This document shows, one piece after another, positions 28,001-37,006 of a DNA stretch of 64,000 bases (the stretch's first letter is position 1; the number at the start of each line of letters is the position of its first letter). The notes beneath the pieces were generated by a model. That model did no database searches, was not told where the DNA came from, and saw only the letters and a program-made list of their open reading frames with translations. The translations under genes and the position numbers were made by a program. The stretch is taken from NCBI RefSeq assembly GCF_000807855.2, contig NZ_JRYR02000002.1, forward strand, positions 1,269,429-1,333,428, in the 5' to 3' direction. Source of the DNA: Flammeovirga pacifica. Its GTDB lineage: Bacteria > Bacteroidota > Bacteroidia > Cytophagales > Flammeovirgaceae.

Positions 28001-29066
28001 TACTCCATGTTCCTGGGTAATATGCTTTATTACGATTATTAGTCACGTAATAGTTCCAACCAATATCATAATTAATTGCATTACTAGATCCATTATGATA
28101 CATAATCACCTGAAAAGAAGCAGATGCATTATTTCCATTGATCGATATTTCTGCTTCAAATAGCCCTTCATTTGGGTTTTGATCTCTTTGACTTACTAAT
28201 ACATAGTGTTTAGATGAGTTATTATCTTGATAGACCAAAGGTTCCCACATATTATGGCTATCCCAAGCACCTTTTCCTAAGTCAATCCAAGTTCCAGTAG
28301 ATAACTTTTGAGCAAAAAGTCTAGTGAAACCACCTTTTCTGTACAAAGCATACACCCATTGGCCGTCTTCTGTAAAGTCCGCTCCCCAACAGTATTGCTC
28401 ATCAATACCAGATGGACCATTGACCTTATTCCAATTTCCCCCTTTATTAGTGGATTTGTATAAACCATCACTAGTAGCAATATAAACGTGGTTGCTATTT
28501 GAGGGAAGTACTTGAATACTCTGAACTCTTGGGTCTCCTGATTGGAAATTAGCCCATGAAGACGCATTCCAAGTAGTACCACCATCATGGCTATACCATA
28601 ATTGTTTGGTATCTGTAGTAGTTTGTGGATAATGGCTTAAGTGCCCATCATTTCCTCTCCAATTTATACCTGCATAGATATTATTTGAATTAGAAGGATC
28701 CACTTCTATTACCCCGATTGCTTTATCGGTAGTTTCTGGTACTAAAGTATAAGAGCTCCCTTTATTTGTACTCTTACTTAATCCTTTAGCATGTCCTACA
28801 TAGAACTTATTTCCTCTACCCTCTACTTTTAATATAAAGGCAGTAGGTAAATCTTTACCAGACCAATTCCAATTCGTACCATAATCATTCGAATAGTAGA
28901 ACCCTTCCATGTCTGAAGCAACAAACATTCTACCCGGAGTTGAAGGATCACAAGAAACGCCTTGTACTCTACCTCCTGCACCTGGGTTTAGTTGTTGCCA
29001 ATCTTGTGCGTTTAGTGAAATACTCCAAAGAAGTAAGACACTTAAAAAGTTAATGTAATATTTCAT
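25089..29066 (-). CDS. Large secreted beta-propeller (BNR/sortilin-like) protein with FnIII, Big2 and T9SS domains
   Basis: 1325 residues from ATG 29066, which begins a clean signal peptide (MKYYINFLSVLLLWSISLNA); the frame upstream to 29111 lacks one. Residues about 20-740 form one or two propellers with repeated Asp-box-like motifs (YYSNDYGTNW, STNKGSSYT, YSHDGGTTW, STNKGGNW). About 775-925 is a jelly-roll, CBM-like module (TLTINFSSLNVSGG ... FYLDKIFINGTE). An FnIII-like domain, a Big2 domain (VTGVSLSPNNVSLEEGQ), a second FnIII domain nearly identical to the first, and a T9SS sorting domain (VSIAPNPSNGQFKV) follow. Propellers of this type occur in GH74 xyloglucanases and in non-catalytic receptors; no catalytic Asp pair could be assigned. 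The neighbours GH92 and sulfatase suggest glycan work. Confidence 0.75.
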   Translation of the reverse strand: MKYYINFLSVLLLWSISLNAQDWQQLNPGAGGRVQGVSCDPSTPGRMFVASDMEGFYYSNDYGTNWNWSGKDLPTAFILKVEGRGNKFYVGHAKGLSKSTNKGSSYTLVPETTDKAIGVIEVDPSNSNNIYAGINWRGNDGHLSHYPQTTTDTKQLWYSHDGGTTWNASSWANFQSGDPRVQSIQVLPSNSNHVYIATSDGLYKSTNKGGNWNKVNGPSGIDEQYCWGADFTEDGQWVYALYRKGGFTRLFAQKLSTGTWIDLGKGAWDSHNMWEPLVYQDNNSSKHYVLVSQRDQNPNEGLFEAEISINGNNASASFQVIMYHNGSSNAINYDIGWNYYVTNNRNKAYYPGTWSNTGYTRGVFTQSQQSYYTGDAAKGNADWRVVSTGYVKTQNGLDFYRSRGTASTFTYDVAGIDNYLIQGQADNLALESWDNGGSWVQTRTTFGVQDGHGVHVIPSNPAIVLMDAASGFGGGNPAANSNLLYKVLDKNNPDHNWQKLAFGTSTADKKGLPKNRIWQFHADPNDYKRLYVITHTGLYICDDIVSLINTGAPYFRKIHTGSTLGAGLSINSANTNEIYYKDNSGVYKGTRAGNGDYSWVQMSRSTGQTNNLQWGGVAVVNKGGNKYVYTYERYKGIVRADNNATQFGSGAVLWDADLFNYLDQPSWYDPAHHIIQTNAMFVDDDDIYITYHVWEDVRWGYGIVKGTVQNDGSVNWQDWTSDLHYSTTKQIKKIGSKLYVATQGSGIFARKLNGGQADALPPIDEKGWESPNANQFFVFSDAAKADGLTWGGTGDVVSSYSSGQAIEGTESRYVDGLNQSAAPGADHTLTINFSSLNVSGGTLNLSVFGIGGALNNINIKIGSTDGGYQDVLNNTISSNSWSDISIPLSGGSFDPTNFDKIIIERWGGGISKFYLDKIFINGTEVSDGDGGSGPTPPTGNGDCDATSSAGKPNPPCNVWVESVSSTSARLHWNDNSDNENYFDIQAQLSGDSYRASGMPDGGTNDTSVLITGLNANAKYKFRIKAVNTNGGSVWVASDEVTLGGGSSTVGVTGVSLSPNNVSLEEGQTNQLSATVSPSNATNKSVSYSTSNNNVASVNSNGVVTANTNGNATITVTTADGGFTSQINVTVTAASAPPTGNGDCSATSPGGKPNPACGVWAEVTSATSVTLHWNDNSNNENYFDIQAQLEGDSFRASGMPDGAQNANSVSITGLNSGAKYKFRIKAVNNNGGSVWVESDQVQLSSNARLSTPFKEVKVSIAPNPSNGQFKVISPEAGNGQLYSTLGELITTLSWNAGENTFSLNLPSGMYILMSENQGFKEKIIIK

Positions 29067-29276
29067 AAAATTCATACTGGTGTTGTGTATTATAACAAGT
29101 GTAAATTTCACGTTACATTAGCATTAGACTCTTTAAATTTTAAGAAATAAAGAAATTACTAAAAATGATCTGACTAGACAAAATACAGAATAACATTGTT
29201 TACGATGCTTAATTAAGGGTTTTAACTAGATTTATCTCATCAGAATAAAAAATGCCATAAACTTTAAAATAAAAAA

Positions 29277-29302
29277 AGGTAGAAAACTTAAGTCTTCTAC
29301 CT
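29277..29302 (-). terminator. Terminator of the GH92 gene
   Basis: Stem AGGTAGAA / TTCTACCT with an A-run to its left (T-run on the minus strand), 25 bases downstream of the GH92 stop codon. Confidence 0.8.
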
Positions 29303-29326
29303 CTTAAAAAATATGCTGTATTTTAA

Positions 29327-31594
29327 TTATTCTACTACTGCAGCTAACTCCGTTTGGAAAGTAAGCGTACCAGAATTAACTAATTCATCATGGGTAATAC
29401 TAAATCCTTTTACTTTTTCTCCTGTATTTCCTTTTGTTACAGAATTAAAGTACTCACCATCACCGCTTTTATTCAAAGTGATTGTTTTTCCTTCGTACAC
29501 ATAATCATCTAAATGTAAAGTCACATTATTGAACTTAGGAGTTGTAAACTGATAAACAGGAATACCTGGTGCATCAGGGAAGATACCTAGTTGTGTCATG
29601 ACTAACCATGCAGACATTGTTCCTGCATCATCATTACCTGGTATACCTACAGAAGCGTTTTTAAAGTATTTTTCTGACTCTTGTTTCGTATACTTTTGTG
29701 TATAATGATGTTTATTATCAAGATAATTGAATAAATAAGGGAAAGTAATATCTGGCTCGTTTGATAAATCAAAATGTCCTTCATCAAACATAGCTTTTAG
29801 GTTAGTAAAGAATTTTTCTTCACCCATTAGTTCTTTCAACTCATTCATAGCATGAGGCACAAAGAAACGGTATTGCCAAGCAGTACCCTCACAATATCCT
29901 TTACCTCCACTACCTTTCCAACGAATATCATAATGTCTATCCAAAGGATTAAAAGGTTCCATCCATTCTCCTGCTTTTGTTTTTGGGCGGAAAAACGCTG
30001 TGGATGGATCGTATAACTTCTTAAATGACATACTTTGATCGTACATCTTTTTCGCTATCTCATCTTTACCTAAAGCTTCTGCAAACTTAGAAATGGTATA
30101 ATCAGCAAAGTTATATTCTAATGTTGTAGATACTGGACCCCATACAATTCCGTTATGGAAGGTAAAATCTTTTGGATCTCCACCTCTATCATCTATTGGG
30201 CAATATCCCAATTCTAAATAATTTTTGATACCAGGTCTTAATGGATTATTCTCTTTTGTTGTTGCTCCTTTCAGCATTGCTTCCAAAGCTAAATCAGTAT
30301 CGATATCCGTAATTCCTTTTAAATAAGTATCTACAATAACAGGAACAGCAGGATCTCCAACCATTACCCAAGATTCATTACCATACAACTCCCATTTTGG
30401 CAACCATCCCGATTCTCTATACATCTCAAGCATGGTCACAGTCATATCTCTTTGTTCTTTAGGATATAATAGTGCATTCATTGGGTGTACAGAACGATAA
30501 GTATCCCACAAAGAATAAGCAGAATATCTAGTGTATCCTTCTGCTTTACCAACACCCTCTTTTTGCATCAAAGGGTATTCTCCATTCACATCACTAATGA
30601 TATGAGGCATGATGATAGAGTGATACAATGCAGTATAAAAAATGGTTTTATCTACTACATCCGCATCAGCAATATCTACCTTAGAAAGTTGTTTTTTCCA
30701 TTCTGCTTTTGCTGCTAATTTGATATCTTCAAAGGCTAAATCTTTTTGTTCTGTTAGTAAATTTAACTTTGCATTTTCTGCAGAAACAAATGATAAACCA
30801 ACTTGAACGTCTAGGTTATTTTGCTTACCATCAAAAGAAAAAGCAACACCAATATCACTTCCTTTAGCCGATGTATTGGCTACTTCTTTTTGATCTTTAA
30901 ATACCTTTACTGCGTTAGGAGTCGATTGTACTTTCAATGCAAAATAGATCTTTGCTACTCCCTCACAATCACAGAATTCTCCATCTAATTGATAACCTGT
31001 AACTGTTCCGTCCTCTTCCACTTTAATCTCACCACCTTTCATATGACTCATTTGAGAAGCAAGGTCGATGTAAAGGTTTGTCTTTTTAACTTCAGGATTA
31101 AAAGTAAATTGATAGCGAGCAGTTCTTTTTGTCGCAGTCATTTCAGCTCTTAATTTATGCTTGTCTAAAACAACACTATAATATCCTGGCTTAGATACTT
31201 CAGAATTGTAAGACGACTTAAAACTATCTGAAGATAAATCTAGATCTCCTGTAGAAAGTTTTAAAGGAATGCTACCTCCACCTGGGCAACCCACTCCTGA
31301 AAGATTAATAGAACTAAAACCGTAGATAAATGGATCACCGTATTCATATGTTGCCGGTGTACCTGCTCTTAATCTAAAGTCTTTTGTCTGAGGATTTGGA
31401 GAGGCCATACCCCAAGGTAATACAGCTCCAGGGTAAGTATTCCCTTTATTAGATGTACCAATAAAAGCATTCACATAATCTGTTACGCTTTCTGATTCCA
31501 CTTCTTGTTGAGCGGTTGGATATTGAGAACAGGCCGACCCTATGACTGCCACACCCAATATCATTGATAATAGTTTTTTCTTAAATATTTTCAT
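29327..31594 (-). CDS. GH92 alpha-mannosidase, lipoprotein
   Basis: 755 residues; lipobox GSAC (Cys at about 22), so the enzyme should be membrane-anchored. The family start DYVNAFIGTSNKGNTYPGA, followed by LPWGMASPNP and FSSINLSGVGCPGGG, is characteristic of GH92. So are YSLWDTYRSVHPMN, LPKWELYGNESWVMVGDPAV, CEGTAWQYRFFVPHA and GNDDAGTMSAWLV. GH92 enzymes are Ca2+-dependent exo-alpha-mannosidases acting by inversion on N-glycans or yeast-type mannans; linkage specificity cannot be read here. Length is normal for the family. It is transcribed alone and lies between the propeller protein and the divergent sulfatase. Confidence 0.93.
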   Translation of the reverse strand: MKIFKKKLLSMILGVAVIGSACSQYPTAQQEVESESVTDYVNAFIGTSNKGNTYPGAVLPWGMASPNPQTKDFRLRAGTPATYEYGDPFIYGFSSINLSGVGCPGGGSIPLKLSTGDLDLSSDSFKSSYNSEVSKPGYYSVVLDKHKLRAEMTATKRTARYQFTFNPEVKKTNLYIDLASQMSHMKGGEIKVEEDGTVTGYQLDGEFCDCEGVAKIYFALKVQSTPNAVKVFKDQKEVANTSAKGSDIGVAFSFDGKQNNLDVQVGLSFVSAENAKLNLLTEQKDLAFEDIKLAAKAEWKKQLSKVDIADADVVDKTIFYTALYHSIIMPHIISDVNGEYPLMQKEGVGKAEGYTRYSAYSLWDTYRSVHPMNALLYPKEQRDMTVTMLEMYRESGWLPKWELYGNESWVMVGDPAVPVIVDTYLKGITDIDTDLALEAMLKGATTKENNPLRPGIKNYLELGYCPIDDRGGDPKDFTFHNGIVWGPVSTTLEYNFADYTISKFAEALGKDEIAKKMYDQSMSFKKLYDPSTAFFRPKTKAGEWMEPFNPLDRHYDIRWKGSGGKGYCEGTAWQYRFFVPHAMNELKELMGEEKFFTNLKAMFDEGHFDLSNEPDITFPYLFNYLDNKHHYTQKYTKQESEKYFKNASVGIPGNDDAGTMSAWLVMTQLGIFPDAPGIPVYQFTTPKFNNVTLHLDDYVYEGKTITLNKSGDGEYFNSVTKGNTGEKVKGFSITHDELVNSGTLTFQTELAAVVE

Positions 31595-31966
31595 CCTTTC
31601 TACTTTATCATATCAAAAAATATCAAATAGTTATTCTTCCTTTTAGGATTTGATAAAAACGAATATAGAAGACATGAAAATGGAATCGGTCATGATTCAT
31701 TAATTCAAAGAAAAAGGGTGAATTTCATAGATTCCGAAGGAAATCATTTCAATAAATTATGGATTTCCTTTTCTCTTGATTTATAAAAAAACAGTTTTTC
31801 ATTAACGCTAGGCTAGTTTTTTTAGCACAAAAAAGACTTAGAAATTATTTTTAAGATCCAAAACAACAAATGCTTCTCACCTCTCCTTTTATTAATTTTT
31901 ATAAAAAAGTAGCTATATAAAAAGGGGAATACCTAAATTCCAACATCACAAAATTTTTGAAATAAA
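31595..31966. other. Divergent intergenic region, no gene seen
   Basis: 372 bases between the GH92 start (-) and the sulfatase start (+). AT-rich; no open frame or stable fold recognised. It should hold both promoters. Confidence 0.5.
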
Positions 31967-33529
31967 ATGAAATTAAACTTACTCCTTCCCTTTATATTTA
32001 CCATTCTTATTTTTGGCTGTAATAAAAAGGAAACTTCACAAAAACGGCCTAATATTCTATTCATCATGTCTGATGATCATGCCTACCAAGCGATAAGTGC
32101 TTATGGCTCAAAATTAATCCAAACTCCTAATATTGATCGACTAGCTGATGAAGGTGTATTGTTTACTAATGCTTGTGTTACCAATTCTATTTGTGCTCCT
32201 TCTAGAGCGACAATACTAACTGGTAAGCATACTCATATCAATGGAAAAATGGATAACATACATCCTTTTGATACCACACAAATGACCTTTCCTCAGATAT
32301 TCCAAAAAGCAGGTTACGAAACGGCAATGTACGGTAAACTACATTTCGGGAATAACCCAAAAGGATTCGATGATTTTATGATATTACCTGATCAAGGAAA
32401 TTATATTAACCCAGATTTCATTACCCCACAAGGGGATACTACATTAATGGGGTACGTTACCGATGTAATTACTGATCTTACGCTTGGTTGGTTAAAAGAT
32501 AAAAGAGATACTGATAAACCTTTTATGATGATGTATTGGCACAAGGCTCCGCATAGACCTTGGTGGCCAAGGGCAGATAAATTCAAAAAATACTCACAAA
32601 TGACTTTTCCTGAGCCTGCTACTCTTTTTGATGATTATGCGAATAGAGGGACAGCGGCCAAAAGTGCAGAAATGAACATACTTACCCACATGACCTATAA
32701 TCATGATAGTAAAATAAGACCTGAGACATTACAGAAAATGGGAGGTGTAACACCTCATATCGAAAATTACAAAGATGGGTTTTACTATCCGTACAATAGA
32801 GCATCGGCAGAACAAAAAGCATTATACGGCCCTGTGGTAGATAGTATTAACCAATACTTTGAGGAAAATTGGCCTTCAATGACCAATGAAGAAAAGATGA
32901 AATGGAAATATCAGCGATACATGCAAGATTATTTAGGTTGTATTGAATCTGTGGATGAAAACGTGGGTAGAGTTTTAGATTATTTAGATGAAAGTGGATT
33001 GGCAGAAAACACTATAGTGATCTACACTTCAGACCAAGGTTTTTATTTGGGTGAACATGGTTGGTTTGATAAACGTTTTATTTATGATGAATCATTTAAA
33101 ACACCTTTAATTATAAGATGGCCTAATGAGTTTCAAAAAGGAGTAGTTAAAGACGAAATGGTTCAAAACTTAGATTATGCTCAGACATTATTAGAAGCCG
33201 CTCAAATAGAAGCACCTTCTGATATGCAAGGAGAGAGTATGATTCCTCTTTTGACTGGTAATGATCAACAATGGACAAGAGATGCCGTGTATTATCATTA
33301 TTATGCTTATCCATCCATTCATATGGTAAAGAAACATTACGGTATCGTCAAAAAAGACTTCAAATTAGTTCATTTTTATGATGATGTTGATGAATGGGAA
33401 TTATATGATCGTTACAAAGATCCTCAAGAAATGAGTAGTGTTTATCATGACCCTGCCTATACAGAAGTTGTAGAAACATTAAAAGAAGAACTGAAAGGAT
33501 TAAGAAAAAAGTATAAAGTAGTCCAATAA
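31967..33529 (+). CDS. S1-family formylglycine-dependent sulfatase, lipoprotein
   Basis: 520 residues; lipobox IFGC. The metal-binding start is RPNILFIMSDDHAYQAIS. The sulfatase signature CAPSRATILTGK places the catalytic formylglycine at Cys76 (Cys-type, needing an FGE or anSME maturase not present here). MYGKLHFG, HKAPHRPWWP and YTSDQGFYLGEHGWFDKRFIY complete the active site. The C-terminal part (YYHYYAYPSIHMVKKHYGI, ELYDRYKDPQEM) resembles the S1_11 branch, which includes GlcNAc-6-O-sulfatases; this subfamily call is tentative. Together with GH92 it suggests use of sulfated host or algal glycans. Ends at a bidirectional terminator. Confidence 0.9.
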   Translation: MKLNLLLPFIFTILIFGCNKKETSQKRPNILFIMSDDHAYQAISAYGSKLIQTPNIDRLADEGVLFTNACVTNSICAPSRATILTGKHTHINGKMDNIHPFDTTQMTFPQIFQKAGYETAMYGKLHFGNNPKGFDDFMILPDQGNYINPDFITPQGDTTLMGYVTDVITDLTLGWLKDKRDTDKPFMMMYWHKAPHRPWWPRADKFKKYSQMTFPEPATLFDDYANRGTAAKSAEMNILTHMTYNHDSKIRPETLQKMGGVTPHIENYKDGFYYPYNRASAEQKALYGPVVDSINQYFEENWPSMTNEEKMKWKYQRYMQDYLGCIESVDENVGRVLDYLDESGLAENTIVIYTSDQGFYLGEHGWFDKRFIYDESFKTPLIIRWPNEFQKGVVKDEMVQNLDYAQTLLEAAQIEAPSDMQGESMIPLLTGNDQQWTRDAVYYHYYAYPSIHMVKKHYGIVKKDFKLVHFYDDVDEWELYDRYKDPQEMSSVYHDPAYTEVVETLKEELKGLRKKYKVVQ

Positions 33530-33531
33530 CA

Positions 33532-33574
33532 AAAAGCCTGTAAAGAGTTTTCATTCTTCTCTTTACAGGCTTTT
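33532..33574. terminator. Bidirectional terminator
   Basis: Perfect 16-bp stem AAAAGCCTGTAAAGAG / CTCTTTACAGGCTTTT between convergent genes. Confidence 0.92.
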
Positions 33575-33577
33575 CTT

Positions 33578-34111
33578 CTAATTTTTAGGTCTAAAAACCT
33601 TCATTTCTTCAGGTTTAGTTTCTATATATGCCCCATCAATTAAATCGATACAATAAGGAATAGCTGGAAAAACAGCTTCCAAACATTCTTTAATTGATTT
33701 AGGTTTTCCGGGTAGATTTACGATTAAAGAATTACCTCTAATTCCTGCAGTCTGACGAGAAAGTATTGCAGTAGGTACATATTGTAAACTCACCTGTCGC
33801 ATTTGTTCTCCAAATCCAGGAAGCATTTTATGACAAACAGCTTCTGTAGCCTCAGGAGTAACATCTCTTATTGCAGGACCAGTTCCTCCTGTTGTCACTA
33901 TTAAACTACATCCTTTCATGGCCATTTTAATTAGCTCATCTTCTAGTTGATCTTGCTCATCGGGTACAATCGCATAGACTTCTTCCCATGGGCAGGCCAA
34001 CCAAAGGTTCATTAATCGTCTTACCTCTTTACCAGGCAAGTCTTCATATTCTCCTTTACTAGCTCTGTCAGAAACATTAATAATACCTATTTTTAGTGCT
34101 TTGTTATTCAT
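33578..34111 (-). CDS. mog: Molybdopterin adenylyltransferase (MogA/MoaB-like)
   Basis: 177 residues from ATG 34111; the longer frame to 34165 adds a non-conserved hydrophobic stretch and is rejected. KIGIINVSDRASKGEYEDL, then LIVTTGGTGPAIRDVTPEAT and GIRGNSLIVNLPGKPKSIKE are the MoCF-biosynthesis motifs of MogA/MoaB. MogA adenylylates molybdopterin so that MoeA can insert molybdate; it acts in the cytoplasm. The sequence GKEVRRLMNLWLACPWEEVY fits the MogA group rather than MoaB. No other molybdenum-cofactor gene is in the window. Confidence 0.9.
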   Translation of the reverse strand: MNNKALKIGIINVSDRASKGEYEDLPGKEVRRLMNLWLACPWEEVYAIVPDEQDQLEDELIKMAMKGCSLIVTTGGTGPAIRDVTPEATEAVCHKMLPGFGEQMRQVSLQYVPTAILSRQTAGIRGNSLIVNLPGKPKSIKECLEAVFPAIPYCIDLIDGAYIETKPEEMKVFRPKN

Positions 34112-34397
34112 GTTTATTGGATGTATTGATTGTTTGAGTAACCAAATCAATCTACAAAAAATCAATTATCCAAATTCTACTAAAAAGAAGTAATAAATTC
34201 TCTCGTAACACCGTCTACATTAAAGTGTTGATACTAATATAGTCTAAAGGTATAATTTAAGGATTGATCAAACGGGTAGGTTTGCTGTACTTTTAAATCT
34301 GAGCCACTAAAAGTTGTTTACTTTATTATATAAGTCAAAAAAAGCATCATCAAATAAATTTATATTTTTGATGATGTCCTAAGAATGAATAGTATCC

Positions 34398-34826
34398 TTA
34401 CACTAAAAATGCTTCTCCGTTATCTACACCTTTAGCCAAATCTAATATGGTTGTTTCAGACAACATTTTATTCAAATCCTTTTTAATTCCTTTAAAATGA
34501 GAATGTAAAGGACAAGGCTTCTCATCCGAACAATGTTCAAACCCTAGACCGCAACTGGTCATAAGATTATCTCCATCAATAGATTCCACAATTTTATATA
34601 ATGTTATGTCCAGTTGATTTTCTAACATATAGAACCCTCCTTTTGGGCCTTTAGCAGATTCTATAAGCCCGACTTTCTTCATTTGCTGTAAGATTTTAGC
34701 AATAAAAGGCTCAGGTACTTTGGTATGCTCCGCAATATCTCTGCTTCCTACTCTAAGTCCTTCTTCAGTTTTTTGAGTTATATATACCATGGCTCTAATG
34801 CCATATGTGCATGCTTTTGATAACAT
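34398..34826 (-). CDS. Rrf2-family transcriptional regulator
   Basis: 142 residues. The winged HTH has the family start MLSKACTYGIRAMVYI, then SRDIAEHTKVPEPFIAKILQ and GPKGGFYM in the wing. Three cysteines in the C-terminal part (Cys92, Cys99, Cys105) are placed like the Fe-S cluster ligands of IscR and NsrR, but with spacing C-x6-C-x5-C. The protein may sense iron-sulfur status, nitric oxide or redox. No Fe-S assembly gene adjoins it; the divergent PepSY_TM gene at 35086 is a candidate target. Confidence 0.88.
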   Translation of the reverse strand: MLSKACTYGIRAMVYITQKTEEGLRVGSRDIAEHTKVPEPFIAKILQQMKKVGLIESAKGPKGGFYMLENQLDITLYKIVESIDGDNLMTSCGLGFEHCSDEKPCPLHSHFKGIKKDLNKMLSETTILDLAKGVDNGEAFLV

Positions 34827-35085
34827 CGGGGTAGTGAGTTTTAATTTTAATACTCAAAGATAAATTAACTAATCACCTTAAAAGGTAATAAAATTCACCT
34901 CTTATAGATGATTGATCAAAATTAACAAAAACAAACCACACTTATACAAGACCTTTTTGTCTTTTATTTATAATTAAGTAATTTTGATACAAATAAGGTT
35001 GTCTCCTTTTAAATAGACACTTGATAAACCATAATAATTACGGGGTGAACTTCTTTCATCATTTTGTGACCTCCTTTTATGTAAA

Positions 35086-36660
35086 ATGAAAAGAAGTAAA
35101 AGACTATATCACTTCTCAAAAAAATGGCATAAATACATTGGTATTAGTATTTCTCTTATCTTAATATGGATGAGTGTATCTGGTATTCTATTAAACCACA
35201 TTGACCTTTGTGCACCATTTAATGTATCTAAAACTTGGTTGCCTTCTGACTATCTCCCTCAACATTGGAATAGAGGTATGATTCGAGATGCAGCCTACAT
35301 AGGTACAGATACGGTTCTAGTTGGAGGAAATGCAGGATTATGGATAAGTACAGATAAGGGACAAACATTTAACTCCTGGAATGATTTTGAAAGTTATTCG
35401 TATTACAGAAAAATAAATAGTCTATTTTATTATCAAGAAAGCCAACAAGTACTTCTCTCATGTTATGGAGGTTTATATGTGATCGATCTTCATCAAAAAA
35501 CATCAAAAAGGATTGAACTACCCTCTGAATATAGAGAAAAAGTAGTAAAAAGCATCCCTTATAAAGAGCATCTGATAGTGGTTACCGAAAATCATGTTTT
35601 CAAAGGAAACCTCTCTTCTTTATCAAATTTTGAAGATTTAGCAATATCAAAAGATCAGATGACGGATTATAACCTCATCTCCTATACTTTTGCTTTACAT
35701 AGTGGGTGGTTATGGGGTTTACCCGGAAAAATTGTCTATGATATCATTTCACTCTTGCTCATCTTTTTAAGTGTTACGGCTTTATATATCACCTTTAGGA
35801 AAAAGAAAAAACCATCTAATATAGACAAGAAAAAGAAAGTCAATAAATGGATGGGTTGGATGATAAAAAACCATACAAACATAGGTGTTTATGTCTCTCT
35901 ATTTTTACTCATAATTGGAGGTACAGGCTTTTTTATGAGACCACCTGCCTTAGTTGCGTTAGTAGATGGGCAGGTTCCATTAAAATATGTTCCTAATGGA
36001 TTAATTCAAAACCAATGGTATCATAGTATAAGAAATGCTACTATCAATACCGACACAGATGAGCTTATTTTAGATACTAAAGAAGGGGTCTACAAAGGTG
36101 ATTTGAAACATAATGCAATATTTACCAAACAAGATTGGGCAGTCAATATTTTTGTAATGGGAGCAACAGTATTAGATTACAAAGGGGAAGGCCACTACCT
36201 TGTTGGTTCTTTTTATGGGCTTTTTGATTATAAAGAAGGGGATGATTTCTCCTATGATATTATATATGGCAAAGGTGTAGAAAAATATAACGGTATGGAA
36301 AGGCCAGCTGATTATATGGTAATGGGTTATTTTAAATCACCTGATGGAATTCACTTTATTTCTACTTTTCAACATGGCTTATTATCCATTTTTAAAACTA
36401 CAGAAGAGTCTATTTACGCAATGCCCCAAAGTTTGATAGATCAATATCACATTCCATTATGGAATTATATGTTTGAGCTACATAACGGCAGATTATTCAA
36501 TTTTTTATTTGGTAAAATCGGAATACTATTTATTCCCATTTTATCACTTTTATTCCTATTTATCACCTTCAGTGGAGTCCATGAATATCTTTATCGAAAA
36601 AGACAAAAGATTAAAAAAACCTGTACGAAATGGTACCAATCCTTATTCAGAAAAGGATAA
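35086..36660 (+). CDS. PepSY-associated transmembrane (PepSY_TM) protein
   Basis: 524 residues with four membrane helices: about 18-40 (HKYIGISISLILIWMSVSGI), 205-228, 262-285 and 475-505. The first helix region, beginning FSKKWHKYIG, is the typical PepSY_TM start seen in iron-uptake-associated membrane proteins (PiuB-like). The soluble parts contain blades such as AAYIGTDTVLVGGNAGLWIS and ILDTKEGVYKGD, hinting at a small propeller-like periplasmic domain. Divergent from the Rrf2 regulator and followed by a 52-residue membrane peptide. A role in iron or redox handling is an inference from family and context. Confidence 0.75.
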   Translation: MKRSKRLYHFSKKWHKYIGISISLILIWMSVSGILLNHIDLCAPFNVSKTWLPSDYLPQHWNRGMIRDAAYIGTDTVLVGGNAGLWISTDKGQTFNSWNDFESYSYYRKINSLFYYQESQQVLLSCYGGLYVIDLHQKTSKRIELPSEYREKVVKSIPYKEHLIVVTENHVFKGNLSSLSNFEDLAISKDQMTDYNLISYTFALHSGWLWGLPGKIVYDIISLLLIFLSVTALYITFRKKKKPSNIDKKKKVNKWMGWMIKNHTNIGVYVSLFLLIIGGTGFFMRPPALVALVDGQVPLKYVPNGLIQNQWYHSIRNATINTDTDELILDTKEGVYKGDLKHNAIFTKQDWAVNIFVMGATVLDYKGEGHYLVGSFYGLFDYKEGDDFSYDIIYGKGVEKYNGMERPADYMVMGYFKSPDGIHFISTFQHGLLSIFKTTEESIYAMPQSLIDQYHIPLWNYMFELHNGRLFNFLFGKIGILFIPILSLLFLFITFSGVHEYLYRKRQKIKKTCTKWYQSLFRKG

Positions 36661-36765
36661 ACTACTTAATAATTTTTATTTATTTAACAACTTCAAACAA
36701 AGCTAACATGTTGTTTTTAAAGCCGTTGTAATAGTTATAATTAATAAATTAAAACTCTCATTGTC

Positions 36766-36924
36766 ATGAAAGATATCATCGAAATATTAAAAGGATTTTT
36801 AGCTGTATTTATTGGTTTGGTTATAGTTTTTGGAACTGTATCTGTACTATTGCCTAAAGACCATAATAAAATTGCTGATGTACCTCAAACGCATGTTTAT
36901 GTCGGACAAGATCTTCAAAAATAG
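36766..36924 (+). CDS. Short single-helix membrane protein
   Basis: 52 residues, too short for routine ORF calls. MKDIIEILKG precedes a membrane helix (FLAVFIGLVIVFGTVSVLLP), and a polar tail ends in GQDLQK. It starts 105 bases after the PepSY_TM gene, on the same strand, and is directly followed by a strong terminator, so it is likely its transcriptional partner. No AT-rich drift or stops. Function unknown; small helices of this size often act as accessory subunits. Confidence 0.65.
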   Translation: MKDIIEILKGFLAVFIGLVIVFGTVSVLLPKDHNKIADVPQTHVYVGQDLQK

Positions 36925-36946
36925 AATTCAAAAAAAAGATATATAT

Positions 36947-36979
36947 AAAAAATCCCATCCAGAACAGATGGGATTTTTT
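36947..36979. terminator. Bidirectional terminator
   Basis: Perfect 13-bp stem AAAAAATCCCATC / GATGGGATTTTTT, between the short membrane-protein gene (+) and the TPR lipoprotein gene (-). Confidence 0.92.
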
Positions 36980-37006
36980 GCGTTTAAATTTTGAACTGGA
37001 ATTGAA

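Noticed and set aside
25089-29066. Annotation as GH74 xyloglucanase
   Set aside because: Asp-box-like blades are present, but no GH74 catalytic Asp pair or W-rich motif could be identified; the broader propeller call is safer.
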